Source of the DNA: Ureibacillus manganicus DSM 26584
GTDB lineage: Bacteria > Bacillota > Bacilli > Bacillales_A > Planococcaceae
NCBI RefSeq assembly: GCF_000772945.1
Contig: NZ_JPVN01000028.1
Coordinates: 1 to 40,884, forward strand
DNA: 40,884 bases
Reading direction: 5' to 3'
Shown: positions 1 through 7,849 of the stretch, one piece after another
Position numbering within the stretch: position 1 is the first letter of the stretch
Layout: every line of letters begins with the position of its first letter
Program-made: the position numbers and the translations under genes
The notes under the pieces: model-generated
What the model was told of the DNA's origin: nothing
What the model saw: only the letters and a program-made list of their open reading frames with translations
Databases searched by the model: none

Positions 1-14
1 ACGGTTTGATGAGG

Positions 15-38
15 GGGTGGCCATGAAAATGGTCACCC
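15..38 (+). terminator. Hairpin, possible terminator of an upstream gene
   Basis: GGGTGGCCAT (15-24) pairs with ATGGTCACCC (29-38), a 10-bp stem with one G-U pair and a GAAA tetraloop. The following bases are only moderately T-rich, so termination is uncertain. It probably ends a gene lying left of the window. Confidence 0.4.
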
Positions 39-85
39 TACTCTATTTTATAGATTCTCTACATGGGGAATCGATGTGGAGTGGA

Positions 86-273
86 ATTCTATAAGTATGT
101 TGTATATTTTCTAATAACACCTGCACATTTTCTAATAACGTGCTGATTTTTTCTAATATCGCAGGAAACAAGTGGAAATCTGAATGAAATTCTAATAAGT
201 ATGCGATTTTTTCTAATAACACCTTCAAATTTTCTAATAACGTGCTGATTTTTTCTAATATCCGCAAGAAACA
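86..273. repeat. 21-bp periodic TTCTAATA repeat in two roughly 100-bp blocks
   Basis: TTCTAATA followed by A or T starts at 109, 130, 151, 190, 211, 232 and 253. Spacing is exactly 21 bp inside each block and 39 bp between blocks. A degenerate copy lies near 87. The blocks (about 86-172 and 186-273) are close duplicates. Read on the minus strand, 21 bp gives seven codons, so a spurious Leu-heptad reading frame appears, but it has no ribosome binding site and starts with TTG. I treat it as non-coding. I recall similar reading frames scattered in Bacillales genomes. Confidence 0.7.
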
Positions 274-323
274 AACTTAAAATGGCACCTGCTGATAGCA
301 ACAATTCAAAAGCTTTACTTGAA

Positions 324-353
324 TTTACACTTGTTGTAAATGACTATTATAAA
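324..353 (+). promoter_or_regulatory. Candidate sigma-A promoter for the DUF2243-ctaG pair
   Basis: TTTACA (324-329), an 18-bp spacer and TATAAA (348-353) lie about 60 bp before the ATG at 415. The -35 is the left half of an inverted repeat, TTTACA-CTTGT-TGTAAA (324-340), that could be an operator. No regulator is identified. Confidence 0.45.
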
Positions 354-414
354 AATCCTTATTCATGGTGAAGATGAAATTAATGGTAAAAGAAATAGAA
401 AGAGGATCGATAAG

Positions 415-891
415 ATGAGAACATCAAAACGCACGATTGACTCAATTAATTTTTGGTCTGGCATATTGTTTGGGTTGGGAGCAGTTGCTTTTATTGATGA
501 AACTATATTTCATCAACTACTTCATTGGCATCATTTTTATGATAAGTCGACAACGAGTGTAGGGTTAGTTTCAGATGGACTATTTCATGCATTTAGTTGG
601 TTTGCGACAGTAGCGGCCTTATTTATGGTGGGGGATCTAAGAAGAAGGAATAGTTGGCAAAAGAAAAGATGGTTTGGAGCGTATATTTTAGGTGCTGGGG
701 TATTTCAATTGTATGACGGAATCATTCAACATAAATTAATGAGGCTCCATCAAATTCGGTACAATGTTGAAATATTTTACTACGATTTAGTTTGGAATGT
801 AATTGCAGCAATCATGATTGTCATTGGACTAACAATCCTTAAAAGTGCAAAAGAAACGAAAGTAAAAGTGAGTGACGGGAAAATTGCATAA
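415..891 (+). CDS. DUF2243 family membrane protein
   Basis: A 158-aa integral membrane protein of the DUF2243 family, whose function is not established. Family features seen are the Gly-rich first helix, the HQLLHWHH motif after it, the GLFHAFSW segment in the second helix, and the Asp/His-containing QLYDGIIQHKLMRLHQIR stretch before the last helix. About four membrane helices are expected. I chose the ATG at 415 because AGAGGATC lies just upstream; an in-frame start at 340 would add 25 hydrophilic residues and overlap the candidate promoter. The gene overlaps the downstream ctaG-type gene, a pairing I recall as common, which suggests a role around haem-copper oxidases. That role is inference. 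Confidence 0.8.
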   Translation: MRTSKRTIDSINFWSGILFGLGAVAFIDETIFHQLLHWHHFYDKSTTSVGLVSDGLFHAFSWFATVAALFMVGDLRRRNSWQKKRWFGAYILGAGVFQLYDGIIQHKLMRLHQIRYNVEIFYYDLVWNVIAAIMIVIGLTILKSAKETKVKVSDGKIA

Positions 892-1672
892 TCATCCAAT
901 AAGCTACGAAATAATACTATGGCTCATTCCATTTATAGCAATAATCATTTTTTATGTCCAAGCTGTACAACATTCTAATCAAAACTATCGAAAATGGCCA
1001 CTATACCGAACGATTTTATTTATCACTGGCGTTATCTTTGTCGCTCTTTCAATAGTCGGACCAATAGCTGAACAGTCTCATTCTAATTTTGTCTACCATA
1101 TGTATAGTCATCTATTGCTTGGTATGTTAGCGCCACTATTAATAACCCTTTCAGCTCCGATGACATTACTGCTTCGATCGGTTCCAGTGCTCTATGCTAG
1201 AAAGGTAAGTAAAATTTTAAAAAGTAGATACTTACAAACAATTAGCCATCCAGTAATTGCGACCTTGTTAAATCTAGGTGGTTTATGGGTTTTATATACA
1301 ACGAATTTATTTGAAGCAATGCATCACTCAATGCTTCTAGCAATATTAGTACATGTACACATATTTTTAGCGGGTTATGTCTTTACAATTTCAATTATTT
1401 ATATTGACCCAACACCACATCGTACGTCTTATATGTTGCGTTCAGTTATGATTATTTTTTATATGGCAGGTCATAGTATTTTATCTAAATGGGTTTATGC
1501 AAATCCTCCAGTGGGTGTCTCCAAACTTGAAGCAGAGCTTGGCGGAATGATTATGTACTATGGTGGGGACTTAATTGATGTAATTATTATCATCATTTTA
1601 TTAAAGCAATTCTACAAGTCAACAAACAATAAAAAGACCACAACCTTATTAAATAAATATCGTCTAAATTAA
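872..1672 (+). CDS. ctaG: CtaG-type (caa3) cytochrome c oxidase assembly protein
   Basis: A 266-aa polytopic membrane protein resembling Bacillus CtaG, needed to form active caa3 oxidase, probably in CuA/CuB delivery. Seen here: an HMYSHLLLGMLAPLLITLSAP segment near residues 75-95, several His in membrane helices (EAMHHSML, HVHIFLAG, MAGHSILSK) and the terminal GGDLIDVI helix. About seven helices. The GTG at 872 overlaps the DUF2243 gene by 20 bp; a TTG at 884 is an alternative start, so the first few residues are uncertain. No oxidase subunit gene is adjacent, so this is a detached assembly gene. A strong bidirectional hairpin follows. Confidence 0.85.
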   Translation: MTGKLHNHPISYEIILWLIPFIAIIIFYVQAVQHSNQNYRKWPLYRTILFITGVIFVALSIVGPIAEQSHSNFVYHMYSHLLLGMLAPLLITLSAPMTLLLRSVPVLYARKVSKILKSRYLQTISHPVIATLLNLGGLWVLYTTNLFEAMHHSMLLAILVHVHIFLAGYVFTISIIYIDPTPHRTSYMLRSVMIIFYMAGHSILSKWVYANPPVGVSKLEAELGGMIMYYGGDLIDVIIIIILLKQFYKSTNNKKTTTLLNKYRLN

Positions 1673-1675
1673 AAA

Positions 1676-1727
1676 CCTTCACCTTGAATAGACCACGTAT
1701 AAACGGGTCAATTCATCAAGGTGAAGG
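1676..1727. terminator. Bidirectional terminator between convergent ctaG and ligD
   Basis: CCTTCACCTTGA (1676-1687) pairs perfectly with TCAAGGTGAAGG (1716-1727). The loop holds a further GACC/GGTC pairing. A-rich sequence precedes it and T-rich sequence follows, so it can terminate both genes. The ligD stop codon lies directly at its edge. Confidence 0.85.
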
Positions 1728-3572
1728 CTAATTTCTTTCTGCGATTAATTTCTTTAAATTCGTAAGTACGACGTCGAAATCTTGTTTTTCCCCCACTTCT
1801 CTAAAATGTAAAAATGGGTCCCCTTCTTTTTTAACTCTTTCTAAAACAGTAGGTATTGTAAATAGTTCTGGTCTCAACTTTTGTGTAACTTCTTCCCATC
1901 TTAGTGGTGTTGCGACACATCCAAGCTCATTTCCTCTTGTAGAATAAGGTGCAATGATCGTTTTACCTTCTGCATGTTGTACATAATCTAAGTACAACTT
2001 CCCATGCCGGTTCTTTTTTAAACGCTCTGTTGTAAACTTATCCGGATTTTCCATACATAAAAACATGCAAACAAACTCAGTGAAAATTCGTGTATCTTCG
2101 TAGGAGAAGGCATTTTTAGGAATGGGAATATACACTTGAAGACCTTTCCCACCAGATGTTTTCACAAAAGATTGTAATTGAAATTGATCAAAAATCTCCT
2201 TCATTTTTAAAGCAGCATCTATTGCTAATGAAAATTCGTTTACAGAAGGTGGATCTAAATCAAAAACAATCTCTGTCGGAAAATCAGTATCGATCGTTTG
2301 AAATGGTATATGAAATTCAATAGCAAGTTGATTCCCCAACCATAGTAATGACTCGACATTGTTACAAACGATATAATTAATCTCATCATGTAGTTTGGTC
2401 TGCACAAAGTCAGGTGTATAATCCGGTGCATTTTTTTGATAGAAACTTTCACCTGGAACCCCATGTGGGAAGCGGATAGCTGTAAGCAAACGATTCCTTA
2501 AAAAAGGAAGTTGATAAGGAGCGATTTGTTGTAAATAGAGTAGATAATCATCCTTTTCCAAGTTTGATGCTGGAAATATTGGTTTATCCGGATGAGTAAC
2601 TTGAACAACTTCAGGAATCGGATTGAGTGATCTTTGCATTGTGCGCCAGTTGACTTCTTCAGGATTAATATCAAAAAGAAATTTATGAAATCTAGGCTCT
2701 CTTAACTTTTTTCCATCAAAATCAATACAAGCAATTTCTACACAAATTGATGGTTCTAACTCCCATACTTCTGAAGTAATTTGTCGTCCGTTTTCTTGGA
2801 AAAATGAAACTAAAGTGTCTATTTCATTGTCTAAAAGTCCATGTTTAAAAATAACAACTTCAATTAGCGAAGAATCTTTATAAATTGAACCATGAAAATA
2901 ACCATTTTCCTTATCATACTTTGTAAGTAGAACTTTTATATAGCGCCAGTTTTTTAGTTTTAGCCATTGCTTAGAGCGAACACCACTTTCCCATAGGCTG
3001 TTCATCGTTTTTGCAACGACACCTTCTCCGTTATATTTTTTAACCTTCTCCCAAACTAATTGTTCTTCCTTAAATACTTCGATTACCTGTAGTAATTCAT
3101 ATTTATCATTTCTAACTGATAATGGAGCACCGATTGTTTCAAAAAGAGACTTTAATAAGCTCTTTCTTTCGCAAAGAAGGTATTGGGAAATATCAAACCC
3201 TTTATATTGAACAAGATCGAAGGCAATAAAATGACAAGGAAATCTATTTGCATTTTTTAGTATCACATCATCGTTTCTCATTTTCCCTCGTGTTTGAACA
3301 ATTGAAAATTCACTTTTAAAAGGGTTTGTTAAGTAACATATTTCACCATCAAGTACTAATGGAAGTAATGGAAAAATAATATTACTGTATTTCTCACAAG
3401 ATGATACAATTTCTGGAAATAAATGAGTTAATTCATTTTGGTTTCGACTGACTAATCTAATGCCTTTTTGATCCCAATACAATAAACATCTGTAGCCGTC
3501 ATATTTTGTTTCATAATTCCATTCATTGCTTAATGGAATTTCTTCTGCAGCGGTTAAAAGCATTGGTTTCAA
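1728..3572 (-). CDS. ligD: Bifunctional DNA ligase / polymerase LigD (NHEJ)
   Basis: ATP-dependent DNA ligase D of bacterial non-homologous end joining, 614 aa, in the Bacillus order: ligase first, polymerase second, with no phosphoesterase domain. Ligase motifs are KYDGYR with the adenylated Lys23, EGVVAK (183-188) and the KLK of motif V (205-207). The archaeo-eukaryotic primase-like polymerase starts near 325 (HPDKPIFP), with the metal-binding FDLD (437-440), SGGKGLQV (473-480) and LYLDY (526-530). Start is the TTG at 3572, with AGAGG 8 bp upstream; ATG three codons in is an alternative. It is divergent from ku, its partner, with 97 bp between. In B. subtilis this pair protects spores; a sporulation promoter could not be assigned here. 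Confidence 0.95.
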   Translation of the reverse strand: MKPMLLTAAEEIPLSNEWNYETKYDGYRCLLYWDQKGIRLVSRNQNELTHLFPEIVSSCEKYSNIIFPLLPLVLDGEICYLTNPFKSEFSIVQTRGKMRNDDVILKNANRFPCHFIAFDLVQYKGFDISQYLLCERKSLLKSLFETIGAPLSVRNDKYELLQVIEVFKEEQLVWEKVKKYNGEGVVAKTMNSLWESGVRSKQWLKLKNWRYIKVLLTKYDKENGYFHGSIYKDSSLIEVVIFKHGLLDNEIDTLVSFFQENGRQITSEVWELEPSICVEIACIDFDGKKLREPRFHKFLFDINPEEVNWRTMQRSLNPIPEVVQVTHPDKPIFPASNLEKDDYLLYLQQIAPYQLPFLRNRLLTAIRFPHGVPGESFYQKNAPDYTPDFVQTKLHDEINYIVCNNVESLLWLGNQLAIEFHIPFQTIDTDFPTEIVFDLDPPSVNEFSLAIDAALKMKEIFDQFQLQSFVKTSGGKGLQVYIPIPKNAFSYEDTRIFTEFVCMFLCMENPDKFTTERLKKNRHGKLYLDYVQHAEGKTIIAPYSTRGNELGCVATPLRWEEVTQKLRPELFTIPTVLERVKKEGDPFLHFREVGEKQDFDVVLTNLKKLIAERN

Positions 3573-3669
3573 TTACAAAACCTCTTTTTTCTTTAGTTTT
3601 TGGATATCTCGTTTACTTATACATAGAAGAACTAAAACAACAGATAATAAGAAAAAAGTAGGTGAAGTA

Positions 3670-4497
3670 ATGCATACAGTTTGGAAGGGCAGTATTAGTT
3701 TTGGCTTGGTGAATATCCCTATAAAGCTACACACTGCAACAGAAAATCGAGATATTAAATTAAGGCAATTGCATAAGGAGTGTAATAGCCCCATTAACTA
3801 TAGTAAAGTATGCCCCGTTTGCGATAAGGAAATAAAAAATGAAGAAATTGTGAAAGCATATGAGTACTCAAAAAACAAATTTGTCGTTCTAGATGATGAA
3901 GAATTAGAAAATCTAAGAAAAGAAAATGAAGATAAAGCAGTTGAAATTGTAGAGTTTGTGAAATTAGAGGAAATCGACCCGATTTACTTTGAAAAAAGTT
4001 ATTTCCTTTCACCTGACAGTGGTGGTGGAAAAGCTTATTCACTATTACGAAAGTCACTTCAAGAATCGGGAAAAATAGGCGTGGCAAAAATAACGATTCG
4101 TTCCAAAGAGCAACTTGCAATTGTACGTGTTTACAAAGATACATTATTAATGGAAACGATTCATTTTCCAGATGAGGTTAGAAGTTCGGAAGAAGTGCCA
4201 AATATTCCGAGTGAGGAAAATATCGTTCAAAAAGAATTGGATACTGCTCTTATGCTGATTGAGCAACTTACAGATCAGTTTGATCCGGAAAAGTATCAGG
4301 ATGATTATCGAACTGCATTATTAGAATTAATTGAAAAGAAAAAGTCTGGTGAGCTTACAGTTTCTGCTTCAGAAAAGGAAGCGAAAATTCCTTCAGATAT
4401 GACGGATTTAATGTCAGCATTACAAGCATCACTAGATAAAACACGTAAAATGCCAACAACAAGAAAACGAAAAGAACCTATTAAGAAAAAAGCGTAG
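3670..4497 (+). CDS. ku: Ku protein, DNA end-binding NHEJ factor
   Basis: Bacterial Ku homodimer subunit, 275 aa, the usual length. It opens with the typical MHTVWKGSISFGLVNIPIKL stretch and has a CPVCDKEI segment near residues 40-50. It threads onto double-strand ends and recruits LigD. The C-terminus is a short Lys/Arg-rich tail (TRKRKEPIKKKA), as in the DNA-binding extensions of Bacillus Ku. The ATG at 3670 is chosen because AGGTGAAGTA precedes it and conserved Ku sequence starts there; the open frame runs back to 3526 but overlaps divergent ligD. A strong terminator follows. Confidence 0.95.
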   Translation: MHTVWKGSISFGLVNIPIKLHTATENRDIKLRQLHKECNSPINYSKVCPVCDKEIKNEEIVKAYEYSKNKFVVLDDEELENLRKENEDKAVEIVEFVKLEEIDPIYFEKSYFLSPDSGGGKAYSLLRKSLQESGKIGVAKITIRSKEQLAIVRVYKDTLLMETIHFPDEVRSSEEVPNIPSEENIVQKELDTALMLIEQLTDQFDPEKYQDDYRTALLELIEKKKSGELTVSASEKEAKIPSDMTDLMSALQASLDKTRKMPTTRKRKEPIKKKA

Positions 4498-4504
4498 CGA
4501 AAAT

Positions 4505-4541
4505 AAAACCATCTGCAATCTATTTAATGCAGATGGTTTTT
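4505..4541 (+). terminator. Intrinsic terminator after ku
   Basis: AAAACCATCTGCA (4505-4517) pairs with TGCAGATGGTTTT (4529-4541), followed by more T. It is a perfect 13-bp stem just after the ku stop codon. Confidence 0.9.
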
Positions 4542-4646
4542 TTATTTATTTGATATTTATGTTTAATGGCTAACGAGGATAAAAACAAGGTTGTTGGAGA
4601 AAATATATGAAATTGATTTAGTTTTTACAAGAGGGTGTTAAATTTT

Positions 4647-5159
4647 ATGAAAAAATCCAGAATGTTAACCTTATGCTTTATTATCTTTTTTATATACGGG
4701 TGTAATACGACAACAAATGAGAAACAAAACACAGAAGAAGCCAACAGGGAAATAACACAAGAAGATACAGAAGCAGTAAATAACCAGCATGCCAATGAAC
4801 GGATAGAAGTAAAAGACAATGGAGAGGAGGAAATTAGCGCATTAACCCAGTATACAAATTTTGAATTGAATGTACAGTATGCTAACGATATTTCATTTGA
4901 AGTTGGATATGTGAACGATGAGAAAGGGATTACTGCTGAAATAAGTGACGAAGTAAATGATGTGCACTTATCTGGCGAAGATGCAAAGAATAGCCTGATT
5001 AAAAACTTTGAAGAATTAAACTTTGATGAAAACACAGATGAAAGTGAAATTATCATACAGATTTTAACTACATTTAACTTAAGCGATGATTTCACTAATT
5101 TATATTTAAAAGTCAAATATCATACAGGTACAGTTAAAGAGTATAAACTGACAAATTAA
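4647..5159 (+). CDS. YusW-like lipoprotein
   Basis: A predicted 170-aa lipoprotein. The N-terminus is MKKSRM, a hydrophobic stretch and the lipobox IYGC with the lipidated Cys at residue 19. A Glu/Thr/Asn-rich linker follows to about residue 65. The C-terminal domain (about 70-170) resembles the YusW-like family: FELNVQYAND, the acidic EISDEVNDVHLSGEDA segment, FDENTDESEIIIQIL, and a closing LKVKYHTGTVKEYK strand pair. The function of that family is unknown to me. I prefer the ATG at 4647, with GAGGGTG 9 bp upstream, over the GTG at 4635 that overlaps the same site. It appears monocistronic. Confidence 0.75.
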   Translation: MKKSRMLTLCFIIFFIYGCNTTTNEKQNTEEANREITQEDTEAVNNQHANERIEVKDNGEEEISALTQYTNFELNVQYANDISFEVGYVNDEKGITAEISDEVNDVHLSGEDAKNSLIKNFEELNFDENTDESEIIIQILTTFNLSDDFTNLYLKVKYHTGTVKEYKLTN

Positions 5160-5227
5160 TCAGATTTAAGATATTATATATTATTTTTCTGAAGAAATTA
5201 GAGAATTTTTTATTAATTAATAACTTT

Positions 5228-5299
5228 AAGAGGTCGACCTGTTACCAGGGCAAGATATCAGAAGAATTGCATCAATTAGTAAGCAGATTTAAACTATAA
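5228..5299 (+). pseudogene. Remnant of the C-terminus of a methyl-accepting chemotaxis protein
   Basis: In frame to the stop at 5297-5299 the sequence reads ISEELHQLVSRFKL. This matches the usual last residues of chemotaxis receptors (EELQxLVSRFKV-like). No receptor signalling domain or start lies upstream; the preceding codons do not look like a receptor, and the YusW gene ends at 5159. An intrinsic terminator 9 bp after the stop fits the true 3' end of a lost gene. Only about 14 residues support the call. Confidence 0.5.
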
Positions 5300-5307
5300 A
5301 TAACAGA

Positions 5308-5348
5308 CCTTAAAATTTAGGAATGAAGTCTAAATTTTAAGGTTTTTT
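5308..5348 (+). terminator. Intrinsic terminator after the receptor remnant
   Basis: CCTTAAAATTTAG (5308-5320) pairs with CTAAATTTTAAGG (5330-5342), then T6. It probably belonged to the decayed receptor gene and may now terminate the lipoprotein transcript. Confidence 0.85.
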
Positions 5349-5401
5349 ATTAGCGGATAGGAAAGTATAAGTTTTTAAAGAAATAAGCATAAGAAATACA
5401 T

Positions 5402-5435
5402 CATCTCGACCTATTTGGGTCGAGATGTGTTTTTC
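5402..5435 (+). terminator. Second intrinsic terminator before the EndoQ gene
   Basis: CATCTCGACC (5402-5411) pairs with GGTCGAGATG (5418-5427), followed by TGTTTTTCT. No gene lies between this and the terminator at 5308, so one more lost gene or a leader structure is possible. Confidence 0.75.
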
Positions 5436-5489
5436 TAATTTTATGAGACACACTAACAGACAAATACTTAAAAGCTGAAAGGACTACTT

Positions 5490-6650
5490 ATGAAACATTA
5501 TTTTTCGGATTTACATATTCATATTGGTAGGACAGAAAGTGGTAAGCCTGTAAAAATAACAGGGAGTAGAAATCTTACGCTTAAAAATATACTTGATACT
5601 GCAAGCTCCCAAAAAGGCTTAGACATTATCGGCATAATTGATTGCCATTCTCCTGAAGTAATCTTGGAAATAGAAGGGCTAATAGAAAAAGGTGAAATAG
5701 TTCAATTACCAGAGGGCGGACTACGATATCAAAATACAACCCTGATCCCTGGGTCTGAAATTGAAATCTATGATGAAAATTGTCACGGACCAATTCATGT
5801 GTTGGCGTACTTTCCGACCCTAGATTTAATAAAGGAATTTTCTCATTGGATGAGTTTCAAATTAAAAAATATTCAACTCAGTTCACAAAGAATCTATTGT
5901 GAGGGTATTACATTACAAAAGAAGGTAAAGGAATTGGGTGGACTATTTATTCCTGCGCATGTTTTTACACCTTTTAAAAGTTTATATGGAAAAGGCGTTA
6001 TCAGTAGCTTAACAGAAGTATTTGACCCAATATTAATAGATGGAATTGAGCTTGGATTGAGTTCTGATTCAGAAATGGTAAAAAGAATAGGAGAATTGGA
6101 ACGGTATACATTTGTTACAAATTCGGATGCACATTCGCTCGGAAAATTAGCTCGAGAATATCAAAAAATTCAATTGCAGGATGCAACTTTTCAAGAGTTA
6201 CATCTTGCATTAAAAGAAGCAGAAGGTCGAAAAATTATCGCTAATTATGGTCTGAATCCTTTGTTAGGAAAGTACCATTCAACAGCGTGTGCAAATTGTA
6301 GTGAGCCATTAATTCCGGGAGAGTCAGTTTGCAGAAAATGTGGTAGCCATCAATTTATTAAAGGTGTTTCAACTCGCATAGAAGAACTATCTGATTTAGA
6401 AATCCCAACACGCATAAGACCATCGTATATTCATCAAGTTCCATTAGATTTTATTCCAGGAGTTGGCCCTAAAATGATCGAACGAATGTTAAATGCTTTT
6501 GGCACCGAAATGAATATATTGCATTTTGTCACTTTGGAACAACTAGAAGAGGTTATACCAGGAAAGATTGCAAAACTAATCGATCATGCTCGAAAAGGGA
6601 AATTAACAATAGATGTTGGTGGCGCTGGAAAGTATGGTAAGGTGCACTAA
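5490..6650 (+). CDS. Endonuclease Q family protein (PHP domain, zinc ribbon, HhH)
   Basis: A 386-aa protein with the EndoQ architecture. The PHP domain (1-250) has the metal ligands D7, H9 and H11 (DLHIH), D51 and H53 (DCHS), and D213 and H215 (NSDAHS). A four-Cys zinc ribbon follows (C267, C270, C281, C284), then a helix-hairpin-helix DNA-binding module near 319-350 (FIPGVGPKM). EndoQ enzymes of archaea and Bacillus pumilus nick DNA 5' to deaminated bases such as uracil, hypoxanthine and xanthine. I expect a cytoplasmic repair enzyme. The ATG at 5490 has GAAAGGA upstream. It stands alone with terminators on both sides. Older annotations call this TIGR00375. Confidence 0.85.
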   Translation: MKHYFSDLHIHIGRTESGKPVKITGSRNLTLKNILDTASSQKGLDIIGIIDCHSPEVILEIEGLIEKGEIVQLPEGGLRYQNTTLIPGSEIEIYDENCHGPIHVLAYFPTLDLIKEFSHWMSFKLKNIQLSSQRIYCEGITLQKKVKELGGLFIPAHVFTPFKSLYGKGVISSLTEVFDPILIDGIELGLSSDSEMVKRIGELERYTFVTNSDAHSLGKLAREYQKIQLQDATFQELHLALKEAEGRKIIANYGLNPLLGKYHSTACANCSEPLIPGESVCRKCGSHQFIKGVSTRIEELSDLEIPTRIRPSYIHQVPLDFIPGVGPKMIERMLNAFGTEMNILHFVTLEQLEEVIPGKIAKLIDHARKGKLTIDVGGAGKYGKVH

Positions 6651-6732
6651 TACTTAATACTATGATTCATTCAAGTACTAGTTTTCACTTTTTCCGTGGC
6701 TTGAAAGCACCGAGGCGAAATGAACTAAATTA

Positions 6733-6780
6733 AAAACAAGCTACTATTTAAGACGGGGAATCTTAAATGTAGCTTGTTTT
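6733..6780. terminator. Bidirectional terminator between endoQ and the esterase
   Basis: AAAACAAGCTAC (6733-6744) pairs with GTAGCTTGTTTT (6769-6780). An inner ATTTAAGA/TCTTAAAT pairing lengthens the stem to about 20 bp. Its A and T flanks let it act on both converging genes. The rest of 6651-6904 shows no gene. Confidence 0.8.
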
Positions 6781-6904
6781 ATAGGGATGTAATGCCACAA
6801 AGGACATTTATTTTATAGCAAATTGGGGAATTTGCTAGGGGATACAATACTAATGTAGCCAATTATATAAATTTTAAACAGAAAATTTAAAATTTATCAA
6901 AAAA

Positions 6905-7651
6905 TTAATCGTTCCATTTTAGACTTTCAAAGAATCGGTAAACTTCTTCAAATACAAGTTCTTTTTCTTTATCTAAAGTTAAAATGTGACCTGAATTAAT
7001 AAAACTTTTAACTGATTTAATTCGAGATTTTACTGAATTATATATTAAATCTGCACTTTCGCAGTAATACTCATCATCATTTAATCCACGCAAAATATGA
7101 ACTGGCGTTTGGATAGTATCAAATTTTGAACTTGTATCATTTATTATACCTTGAAGATACTGAAGTGATGGCATTCGAACGTATTGAGCAACTTTTAAAG
7201 GACTGTCATTTTGTTCGTCATATGTGCCAGATAATTTTTTATATTTAATCGCATAATCAACGATACGACTTTGCAAGCTGTCTACACTTTTTGCAATAGC
7301 GGGTGCACTCATTGCTACAATTGCTTTTGTTGGTCGTTCTTCACCAAGTCTTAGTGAAAAAATTCCTCCAAGTGAAACACCAGCAACTGCAATTTCTTCA
7401 TAACCTTGACTACGGAGATAATCATAACCTTCTACAGCACTATTCCACCATTCGATTGGATCTGTATTGATAAGTGTTTCAGGATCTCCACCGTGACCTT
7501 TATATAATGGTGCATGAACCGTGTAATTGCGTTCTGATAAGTAACGACCTAAACGTTTTACGTCATTCGTATTGCCAGTAAAACCATGAAGTAATAGAAC
7601 TGCACGTTTACCAGTTTCTATAGTAAATGGTTTTGGCGGGATGATTTTCAT
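6905..7651 (-). CDS. est: Carboxylesterase, Est30/YvaK type
   Basis: A 248-aa alpha/beta hydrolase very like the thermostable carboxylesterase Est30 of Geobacillus and B. subtilis YvaK. It hydrolyses short-chain carboxyl esters in the cytoplasm; the natural substrate is unknown. LLLHGFTGN (19-27) forms the oxyanion region, GVSLGG (91-96) carries the nucleophile Ser93, LNDD gives Asp192, and SGHIL gives His222. These are one residue short of the Est30 triad S94/D193/H223. No signal peptide. The ATG at 7651 has AAGGAG upstream. It is divergent from a LysR-type regulator, which may control it. Confidence 0.9.
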   Translation of the reverse strand: MKIIPPKPFTIETGKRAVLLLHGFTGNTNDVKRLGRYLSERNYTVHAPLYKGHGGDPETLINTDPIEWWNSAVEGYDYLRSQGYEEIAVAGVSLGGIFSLRLGEERPTKAIVAMSAPAIAKSVDSLQSRIVDYAIKYKKLSGTYDEQNDSPLKVAQYVRMPSLQYLQGIINDTSSKFDTIQTPVHILRGLNDDEYYCESADLIYNSVKSRIKSVKSFINSGHILTLDKEKELVFEEVYRFFESLKWND

Positions 7652-7781
7652 TTATTGTAACTCCTTTTAATTATCAATATTTCGTGTCAAAGAAATGAAA
7701 ATTAACCAAAAGTGGTTGTGTTTTTATAAAAAATTTGGTATGCAAACTTGATATTAATGCTTATTATAGTAGTAACCATAC

Positions 7782-7796
7782 ATAAGTACAATTTAT
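7782..7796. promoter_or_regulatory. Possible LysR-type operator in the divergent intergenic region
   Basis: ATAA-N7-TTAT is a 15-bp dyad with the T-N11-A layout typical of LysR sites. It lies 54 bp before the regulator start, in the 198-bp gap shared with the esterase gene. Such AT-rich dyads occur by chance, so this is only a candidate. Confidence 0.3.
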
Positions 7797-7849
7797 TATA
7801 TTTATCATATCGATTCCAAATGGTTATTAATCTGAAAGAGGTAATTTAA

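Noticed and set aside
43-304. Leu-heptad coiled-coil protein on the minus strand
   Set aside because: The frame follows from the 21-bp repeat, starts with TTG and has no ribosome binding site.
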